Shown here: positions 40,165-46,028 of the stretch, in pieces
Layout of the letters: each line of letters starts with the position of its first letter
Numbering within the stretch: position 1 is the stretch's first letter
NCBI GenBank assembly: GCA_009839615.1
Contig: VXPH01000047.1
Coordinates: 1 to 46,028, forward strand
Direction of reading: 5' to 3'
Origin: Nitrospinota bacterium
GTDB taxonomy: Bacteria; UBA8248
Length of the DNA: 46,028 nucleotides
Notes under the pieces: generated by a model
Databases searched by the model: none
What the model was told of the DNA's origin: nothing
What the model saw: the letters and a program-made list of their open reading frames with translations, nothing else
Program-made: the position numbers and the translations under genes

Positions 40165-42958
40165 GTTCTATCGCGCGGGGCGTCCCCGCTCTCCAGTGGA
40201 CGGCGATTTTCCGAATCCGGGTTCTCAGGCACGCCTCGGGAGACAACCCGAAGCACCTGGCGAGAATTTCCGTCACTTTCGGCTTGATGCCGTCCCCATA
40301 GCGCAGTGTAAGGTGCAGGCGAATGACGGCGTTCGTCGATGGTTCGAGCGAAAAGCGAGCGATGGATGGCCGTGCGTCGAAATGTTTTATCTTTCCTTTG
40401 TGCTCGCGCGTTATTTCGATGCACTCCTCATCCATGAAGTCTCCGATGACGGTTTCGATCTGCGAACCCGGCGCTTCGGGCAAGTCGAGGTCTTTTCGGG
40501 GCAAAGAGATTTCATAGGTCGCGGCGCTGAGCGCATTGGCGGACGAAGTCGCTTTCTTCTCGATGCGCCATCCCGAGCGGGGTTTGAGGCCTCGGGGCAG
40601 TTCTCGCTTCAGGTTTTGGAATAAATCACGCAGCCGGATTTGTCCGTTGACCTCCAACAGTGAGAAATCCACCACTTCCGCGCGGCTTTCCACCCCTACG
40701 GGCAGTGCATGGGAGAAGACGATTTTCGGGTGCGGGTTGAAGCCTCTGGAATGTTCGAGGCGATAGCCCGCGCGCTGAATGGCGCGGATGAAGGTTCTCA
40801 AAATCTCCAGGTGACTCAAAAAGCGCAGGTCCCCGGATTTTTCGTAGATGAACCTGAATTTGCGGATGGGCGCGTCGGGCTGTTCTTCGGCGAGGCCGGG
40901 GTTGTCCTCGTGTGCCCCCTCGAAACCCACCGGTACGGGGCCGGATTCCCGAGCGGCGCTCTTGCGCTTCTTTTGTCTGGGGCGCTGCGTCTCGGGCCGG
41001 GCTTTGGCGATCGCGAGTTCCACCGGCTCGGCAGGAGCAATGTCTTGCCCGGGCGACAGATCCGCCGCCTGAACGGGCGCGTTGATGACAGTGAGAGGGG
41101 AGTTCTCGAGCGGCAAGGGCTTTTCGTAGTGGTATTTGATGCCCTTGTATTTATCCAGAATCCCGCATTGGCCGCACGCCTCATAGCGGCAATCGCCGAT
41201 GGTGACCTCGCGAAGAGATCGTTTCCAGTCGGCGAGTTGGTACTCCTTGGTTACGCCGCAGTCGAGGTGGTCCCAGGGCAGGGGCGCATCTTCGGGTATT
41301 TCGCGGTATGCGTACCACTCCGGGTCGAGACCATGTGTTTCAAAAGCGGCCATCCATTTTCCGTAGTCGAAAAACTCCATCCAGCCGTCGAATTTGCATC
41401 CCATGTCGACCGCCGTCTCGATGACGTCCGCCTGGCGGCGGTCGCCTTTCGAGATGACCGCTTCCAGAAAACTGTGCTCGGGGTTCGACCAGTGCAGCTT
41501 GATCCGCCTGTCAGGCACAGCCCGTTTGATGAAATCGAGTTTCGCCTTGATTTCCTCTTTCGTGTTCTGGGGAAACCACTGGAACGGCGTGTGGGGCTTC
41601 GGCACGAAGGTGGAAAGGCTGACGTTGATGAAGCGGAACGGCTCGCCCGTCTCGCGCGAGCGCATCTTCATGCAGGACATGAGCATGTCCGCCATTTCCT
41701 GTAAATCGTCGAAATTCTCGGTGGGGAGACCGAGCATGAAATAGAACTTCACGCCCGGCCAGCCGGTGTCGAGGATGTCCTGCAGGTTTCGCTTGAGGTC
41801 AGCTTCGGTCAACACCTTGTTGATGACGTTGCGCAGGCGTTCGCTGCCGGCCTCGGGCACCAGGGTGAAGCCCGTGCGGCGTACCCGCGCAATCTGGGCC
41901 AGGAGATCCGGGCTCATCGCTCCCACACGCAGGGAAGGCAGGGAGATGGAGGTCTGCATCGGGGCGAGACGCTCCATCATGCGGGGAACCAGGCCCTTCA
42001 GGGGCTGGTAGTCGGCGATGCAAAGCGACGAGAGGCTGATTTCCTCATAACCCGTATTTCTGAGGGATTCCTCGGCGAGTTCGAGAACTTTGTGCGGGTC
42101 TCGATCCCGAACGGGGCGATAGACCATCCCCGCATGGCAAAAACGGCACCCGCGTGTGCAGCCGCGCTGCACCTCGAGCGTCACCCGGTCGTGCACCACC
42201 TGGGTGTAGGGAACGATGGGCTGCGTGGGGTGGGGCGAATCGTTCAAATCCTCCAGCACGCACGCCAGTACGGGTTCCCGGTGTCCGCTGACGTGACGGA
42301 AACCCTTGACCTCACCGTCGGGCTGGTGCTCGACCACATAGCGACTCGGCACGTAGACCCCGTCAATCTTCTCCAGCATATCAAGCAGCGCTTCTCTCGA
42401 CGCGTTCGCTTCCCGCCACCTTTCATGGGCCTTGATGACCTCCGGGAAGAGTTCTTCCCCGTCGCCGAGGGCGACGGCGTCAAAAAAAGGCGCCATCGGC
42501 TCTACGTTGAACGTCACGGGACCGCCCGCAATGACGAGCGGGTCTTCTCTCCTTCTTTGTGTGGCGCGTCTGGGGATACCGGCCAAATCCAGTAGCAAGA
42601 CGACGTTGCTGGCGGCCAGTTCGTAAAGAAGCGATATACCCAGGATATGGAATTCCCGGACGGGTGTCCGGCTCTCCAGGGTGGTCAGAGGCGCGTTTTT
42701 GCTTCTCAGGATGGTTTCGAAATCATCCCAGGGGAGGAAAACCCGCTCGGCGGCGACTTCTTCATCCTCGTTGAGGAGGTGATAGAGTATGCGGATGCCG
42801 TTGTGAGACATGCCGACTTCATAGGTATCCGGGAAGGCAAGGGCGACGCGATTCCTGACCCTGCCGAGGTCTTTGCGGATCGAATTGACCTCGTTTCCCA
42901 GATAACGCGATGGTTTCTGGACGAAGGGGAAAACGTCCCGTGCGTAGTCTAAACTCAT
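40154..42958 (-). CDS. Radical SAM protein fused to DUF2344 (TIGR03960 plus TIGR03936 type)
   Basis: The product has about 934 residues. Residues 1-250 form a B12-binding-like region (PDTYEVGMSHNGIRILYHLLN). The radical SAM core carries C-x3-C-x2-C as RGCTRGCRFC (Cys267, 271, 274) for the [4Fe-4S] cluster. A cysteine group DCRYEACGQC near 590-598 may bind a second cluster. After a basic linker, residues 698-934 are a DUF2344 domain (IRKFRFIYEKSGDLRFLSHLE). These two halves are separate genes in many bacteria and are often beside rng. The reaction is unknown. The start at 42958 (MSLDYARDVF) drops 44 unsupported residues of the ORF-track start. Confidence 0.88.
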   Translation of the reverse strand: MSLDYARDVFPFVQKPSRYLGNEVNSIRKDLGRVRNRVALAFPDTYEVGMSHNGIRILYHLLNEDEEVAAERVFLPWDDFETILRSKNAPLTTLESRTPVREFHILGISLLYELAASNVVLLLDLAGIPRRATQRRREDPLVIAGGPVTFNVEPMAPFFDAVALGDGEELFPEVIKAHERWREANASREALLDMLEKIDGVYVPSRYVVEHQPDGEVKGFRHVSGHREPVLACVLEDLNDSPHPTQPIVPYTQVVHDRVTLEVQRGCTRGCRFCHAGMVYRPVRDRDPHKVLELAEESLRNTGYEEISLSSLCIADYQPLKGLVPRMMERLAPMQTSISLPSLRVGAMSPDLLAQIARVRRTGFTLVPEAGSERLRNVINKVLTEADLKRNLQDILDTGWPGVKFYFMLGLPTENFDDLQEMADMLMSCMKMRSRETGEPFRFINVSLSTFVPKPHTPFQWFPQNTKEEIKAKLDFIKRAVPDRRIKLHWSNPEHSFLEAVISKGDRRQADVIETAVDMGCKFDGWMEFFDYGKWMAAFETHGLDPEWYAYREIPEDAPLPWDHLDCGVTKEYQLADWKRSLREVTIGDCRYEACGQCGILDKYKGIKYHYEKPLPLENSPLTVINAPVQAADLSPGQDIAPAEPVELAIAKARPETQRPRQKKRKSAARESGPVPVGFEGAHEDNPGLAEEQPDAPIRKFRFIYEKSGDLRFLSHLEILRTFIRAIQRAGYRLEHSRGFNPHPKIVFSHALPVGVESRAEVVDFSLLEVNGQIRLRDLFQNLKRELPRGLKPRSGWRIEKKATSSANALSAATYEISLPRKDLDLPEAPGSQIETVIGDFMDEECIEITREHKGKIKHFDARPSIARFSLEPSTNAVIRLHLTLRYGDGIKPKVTEILARCFGLSPEACLRTRIRKIAVHWRAGTPRAIEHAV

Positions 42959-43274
42959 TGTAATCAACCTGTTAAAGCCTCTCGCCAAATGCGAGGAGGC
43001 GTATTTTCTTCTTTTGGTCCCCGACCTGCGCCTTTTGGGGGTCTGGGCGAACCGATCCCTTATAATGACGGAAACGGGATGAATTGGCAACCGAGCTATA
43101 CGAGAATGGGGGCCGTCCCGCTTGCATACGGCTGTAGACGCATATTGAGCGCCCGGATCGAACGAGGGGGCTTTGCCCCTGATTCGGGCGAAAGGGTATT
43201 TTCAATTTGTCGTTCCGGGAGATATTATCTTGCGGATTCTTGACCTCTTCTAATCGATTCAGGGAGCCGTGCGG
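42959..43274. other. 316-base divergent intergenic region between the radical SAM and sulfatase genes
   Basis: This gap should hold promoters for both neighbours. On the plus strand there is a perfect TATAAT at 43061-43066, without a good -35, and an AT-rich GATATTATC near 43221-43229. A long stem-loop fills 43150-43190. AGGGAG at 43261-43266 is the sulfatase ribosome binding site. The 84-residue ORF at 42989-43243 has no recognisable motif and crosses the stem-loop, so I do not call it a gene. Confidence 0.5.
43150..43190. other. Long two-part stem-loop upstream of the sulfatase gene
   Basis: CGCCCGGATC (43150-43159) pairs over ten bases with GATTCGGGCG (43181-43190, one G-U). Inside, after a five-base bulge GAACG, AGGGG pairs with CCCCT around GCTTTG. 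The 15-pair structure ends 84 bases before the sulfatase ATG. It has no adjacent long T run on either strand. Confidence 0.6.
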
Positions 43275-44738
43275 ATGGAACCGATGAATTTCCTGCTCTT
43301 GATGGACGATGAACACACGCAAAAAATGATGGGCTGCTATGGGCACCCGCTCGTCAAAACGCCGAACATCGATGCGCTCGCCGAGTCGGGTACGCGGTTC
43401 GAGAGCGCCTATACGAACTGCCCCATCTGTGTGCCGGCCCGAGCGAGTTTCGCCACGGGCAGGTACGTGCATGAAATCAGCGCCTGGGACAATGCGCATC
43501 CCTACGAAGGAGAGCCCCCGAGCTGGGGCCATCGGCTTCAGGAAGCAGGTGTGAGAACCGCCTCGGTCGGCAAGCTCCATTACCGAAACGCCGAGATTCC
43601 CGCCGGTTTCGACGAGCAGATCATACCCCTGCATCTGCCCAAAGGGGGGGTGGGTGATATTTTCAGCGCGGTTCGGGACGAGAAGGGTTTGCCGCCAAGG
43701 GAGCATCCGGAGTGGATGGCCGAGCGCATCGGGCCGGGAGATTCCAAATATATCGCCTATGACGGGCAAGTCACCGATATGGCCTGTGAGTGGATAGCCA
43801 GGCAAGCGACGGAAGATGGTGAGCGGCCATGGGCGTTGTTCGTCTCGCTTACGTGCCCGCATTTTCCCTTCATCGGACCGCCCGAGTTCTACGACCTCTA
43901 TCCGCTCGAAGACATACCGCTGCCCAGGCCGCACCCTTCCGGCGGTTACGATTGGCACCCCTGGATTGCCGCGCTCCACGAATGCGCTCCGTACGATGAT
44001 TATTTTGACGACCACAAGCGCCGCGTCGCCCTCGCTTCATATTTCGCCATGATCAGCTTCGTGGATTCGAACGTCGGAAGAATCCTGAAAACCCTGAACG
44101 AATCGGGTTTCAAGGACAACACGCGGGTGCTCTTCGCCAGCGATCATGGAGACAACCTGGGCGAGCGCGGTCTTTGGGGAAAATCCACCATGTATGAGGA
44201 ATCCGTCGCCGTGCCTCTCATCGTATCGGGCCCGGATATTCCAAGGGGCAAGGTTTCGCGAACGCCGGTCTCGCTCATCGACCTCTATCCCACGGCGCTC
44301 GATTGCGGGGGCTTGCTCGCGGGCCATGAGGAAGAGCCGCTGCACGGCGACTCCTTGTTCCGGATCGCCAACGAACCCGATGAGCGCGAGCGCGAGATTT
44401 TCAGCGAATTCCATGCGCTCGGCGCCAGGACGGGAATGTTCATGGTTCGACGCGGGCGCTACAAGTACATCCATTACGTGGGGTATGAACCCGAACTCTT
44501 CGATCTGGAAGACGACCCCGAGGAGCGTCACGACCTCTCCGGGAGCCCTGCCCACCAGTCCGTTCTCTCGGCGCTCGAAGCATGTCTTTTGCGGATCCTC
44601 GACCCCGAGGAGGTGGACAAGCGCGCGAAGGCGGAGCAGGCGGCGCTTGTCGAGCGGCACGGCGGGCGTGACGCGGTGATCGCCATCGGGAACAGTTTCG
44701 CGTCCCCGCCTCCGGGCGAGAGCGAATACGGGGAATAG
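43275..44738 (+). CDS. Sulfatase, formylglycine-dependent
   Basis: This is an alkaline-phosphatase-superfamily sulfatase of 487 residues. The N-terminal metal site starts LLLMDDEHTQKMMGCYGH. The sulfatase signature ICVPARASFATGR contains Cys52 in C-x-P-A-R, the sequence converted to formylglycine. LFASDHGDNLGERGLWGKSTMYEESVAVPL holds the second metal-binding Asp-His and the catalytic lysine region. Overall it resembles choline-sulfatase and arylsulfatase-like hydrolases of sulfate or phosphonate esters; the substrate is not determined. No export signal is evident, suggesting cytoplasmic action. The ATG at 43275 has AGGGAG eight bases upstream and is preferred over GTG 43269. A maturase is not in the window. 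Confidence 0.9.
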   Translation: MEPMNFLLLMDDEHTQKMMGCYGHPLVKTPNIDALAESGTRFESAYTNCPICVPARASFATGRYVHEISAWDNAHPYEGEPPSWGHRLQEAGVRTASVGKLHYRNAEIPAGFDEQIIPLHLPKGGVGDIFSAVRDEKGLPPREHPEWMAERIGPGDSKYIAYDGQVTDMACEWIARQATEDGERPWALFVSLTCPHFPFIGPPEFYDLYPLEDIPLPRPHPSGGYDWHPWIAALHECAPYDDYFDDHKRRVALASYFAMISFVDSNVGRILKTLNESGFKDNTRVLFASDHGDNLGERGLWGKSTMYEESVAVPLIVSGPDIPRGKVSRTPVSLIDLYPTALDCGGLLAGHEEEPLHGDSLFRIANEPDEREREIFSEFHALGARTGMFMVRRGRYKYIHYVGYEPELFDLEDDPEERHDLSGSPAHQSVLSALEACLLRILDPEEVDKRAKAEQAALVERHGGRDAVIAIGNSFASPPPGESEYGE

Positions 44739-44744
44739 GGGAGG

Positions 44745-45887
44745 CTAACCGAACGCGGGCGTGAGACTTCTTCTCCTCATGCCGACGTTCAATACCAGGG
44801 CGATGGCGATGAACGACGAGATGGAAGCGCTCCCCCCGTAGCTGACCAGCGGAAGCGGGATTCCGACGATCGGCATCAAGCCGAGCGTCATCCCGATGTT
44901 GAAGATGGTGTAGAGGAAAAACGCCGTAGTGATGCCTGCGGCGAGAAGGGCGCCTTCCTTGTCGGCGGCGTTCAGCGCTGCGCTCAGACACCGCAGAATG
45001 AAAATGAAGAACAATGCCAGGACGGTGACGCTGCCGATAAAGCCCAGTTCTTCGCTCAGTACGGAGAAGATGAAATCGGTGTGTTTCTCCGGCAGGAAAT
45101 GAAGTCTGCTCTGCGTTCCCTGGAGAAGTCCTTTGCCCCAGATTTCTCCGCTGCCGACGGCGATGATGCTTTGCATACTCTGGTAGCCTGCGCCGAGGGG
45201 GTCGGCATCGGGGTTGAAAAGCGTCAGAATGCGGCGGCGTTGATATTCCTTGAGAAAAAACCAGCCCAGCGGTGCGCATGCGACTGCCAGGCAGCCGATG
45301 GTGAGGATGACCCTTCGCTTCACGCCGACGACGAGGACCATCGCTCCCGCTATCAGGAAGACGGTGAGTCCGGTGCCCAAATCGGGTTGTTGAACGATCA
45401 GCAACACGGGCACGATTGCCAGAAGAAACGCCGGGATGAGTTCTTTGAATCCAATGGGGTTTTCTTCTCCGCGGGAGCCGAAATATCTGGCCAGCACGAG
45501 GATGACCGCCAGACGCGCGAGTTCAGAGGGCTGGAGTCGAAAGGGGCCGAAAACAAGCCAGCGCTTCGCTCCGTATACCACCTGTCCCGAGAGGAGGACG
45601 GCGATGAGCAAAACGATGACGAGGGCGTAGAAAAAATAGGCCCATCGCGTAAAGAACCGGTAGTCGACAAAGAGGATACAGAGCAATACGCATAACCCGA
45701 TGGATGACCACAGCGCTTGTCTGAGGTGCAGGGAATTTTTCAAAAAGACGGGATTGGAATGAATGGCGCTGTAAATCATGAAAATACCCGTCAAGCTGAG
45801 CAAAAGCGTTGCGAGAACGAGCAGCCAGTCCATCTGAGATACGGCTCGCTGAAAAGGAGACGATCGGGAAGGAGGGATGCCTGTCAT
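44745..45887 (-). CDS. rodA: Rod-shape-determining SEDS glycosyltransferase RodA
   Basis: RodA polymerises lipid II during cell elongation, working with PBP2. The 380-residue protein has about ten membrane helices. SEDS family motifs are present: AKRWLVFGPFRLQPSELARLA, QQPDLGTGLTVFLIAGAM with the catalytic-site aspartate, LHFLPEKHTDFIFSVLSEELGF and GIPLPLVSYGGSASISSF. It is RodA rather than FtsW because it follows a PBP2 gene and has the GAKRW/LPEKHTDFIFS variants. The ATG overlaps the mrdA stop by four bases (ATGA). Rod-shaped growth is implied. Confidence 0.95.
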   Translation of the reverse strand: MTGIPPSRSSPFQRAVSQMDWLLVLATLLLSLTGIFMIYSAIHSNPVFLKNSLHLRQALWSSIGLCVLLCILFVDYRFFTRWAYFFYALVIVLLIAVLLSGQVVYGAKRWLVFGPFRLQPSELARLAVILVLARYFGSRGEENPIGFKELIPAFLLAIVPVLLIVQQPDLGTGLTVFLIAGAMVLVVGVKRRVILTIGCLAVACAPLGWFFLKEYQRRRILTLFNPDADPLGAGYQSMQSIIAVGSGEIWGKGLLQGTQSRLHFLPEKHTDFIFSVLSEELGFIGSVTVLALFFIFILRCLSAALNAADKEGALLAAGITTAFFLYTIFNIGMTLGLMPIVGIPLPLVSYGGSASISSFIAIALVLNVGMRRRSLTPAFG

Positions 45888-46028
45888 CTGCGCTCTCCGG
45901 GAACCCGGTTGCGCGGAACAAGCCGTTTTTCTCCGGTTGTTTTATTCGAGGCCAGTATTTTTCGCTCGTTTTTCTCGAGATAGAAGGTAATCAGCTCTTT
46001 GGCGTATGGGGCGAAAAAAGACCCCGGT
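45884..46028 (-). CDS. mrdA: C-terminal end of penicillin-binding protein 2 (partial)
   Basis: The minus strand is open from the window edge to a TGA that overlaps the rodA ATG. It encodes 47 residues beginning PGSFFAPYAKELITFYLEKN and ending in a basic NRVPGERR tail. APYAKELI...YLEK resembles the last helix of class B PBP2 transpeptidases (APIARxVLxxYL), and mrdA-rodA is a near-universal gene pair. The fragment is too short for the ORF track. The transpeptidase domain lies outside the window, so identity rests on the tail pattern and on the neighbour. Confidence 0.75.
   Translation of the reverse strand, partial: PGSFFAPYAKELITFYLEKNERKILASNKTTGEKRLVPRNRVPGERR

Noticed and set aside
42989-43243. 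84-residue ORF upstream of the sulfatase gene
   Set aside because: It spans a strong stem-loop, has no motif and poor initiation context.

Overview
This is a GC-rich bacterial chromosome segment (roughly 58-60 percent GC by eye, not computed) carrying almost entirely core housekeeping genes. The organism looks like a diderm (Gram-negative) bacterium. It has several lipoprotein signal peptides, a LolB-like lipoprotein, a CpoB/YbgF-like Tol-Pal factor, an MlaF-type ATPase, RodA/PBP2, and a SecDF-YajC export module. TrmFO instead of TrmA, HslUV, DciA, a potassium-type membrane pyrophosphatase and a radical SAM/DUF2344 fusion next to RNase G fit a deltaproteobacterium-like or related deep diderm lineage. 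I cannot name the taxon from sequence alone.

Layout. 1-1832 (+): the C-terminal part of an acyl-CoA synthetase, a 467-base gap and a two-domain NIPSNAP protein. 1843-5745 (-): an envelope-sugar operon of phosphomannomutase, DedA/YqaA-like membrane protein, mannose-1-phosphate guanylyltransferase and UppP. 5987-13158 (+): plsC, dciA, a 15-TPR lipoprotein, lolB-like, ispE, prs, rplY, pth. 13241-15238 (+): membrane pyrophosphatase. 15394-17207 (+): rpsF-ssb-rpsR-rplI behind a leader that folds like the S6:S18 autoregulatory motif. 17411-22049 (+): dnaB, alr, an mlaF-type ATPase, tgt. 22151-25101 (+): yajC-secD-secF. 25239-42958 (-): three probable transcription units, read from high to low coordinates. 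They are radical SAM-rng-cpoB (ending at a clear terminator), dprA-(small ORF)-topA-trmFO-xerC-hslV-hslU, and argB-argD-argF-argG. 43275-44738 (+): a formylglycine-type sulfatase. 44745-46028 (-): rodA and the last codons of the PBP2 gene mrdA.

The genes serve a few themes: envelope building (lipid carrier recycling, GDP-mannose, phosphatidic acid, D-alanine, elongasome, lipoprotein and protein export), translation (S6, S18, L9, L25, Pth, Tgt, TrmFO), DNA replication and recombination (DnaB and its probable loader DciA, SSB, TopA, DprA, XerC), arginine synthesis and protein quality control. Very tight spacing with ATGA/GTGA/TTGA/TAATG overlaps is pervasive and indicates translational coupling.

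I found no tRNA, rRNA, CRISPR array, insertion sequence, prophage or obvious defence island. No clearly new multi-gene system is visible. The observations most worth checking are the rpsF leader that sequesters its own Shine-Dalgarno, a 52-codon ORF that exactly fills the dprA-topA gap, an altered substrate pocket in Tgt, and several unexplained stem-loops.
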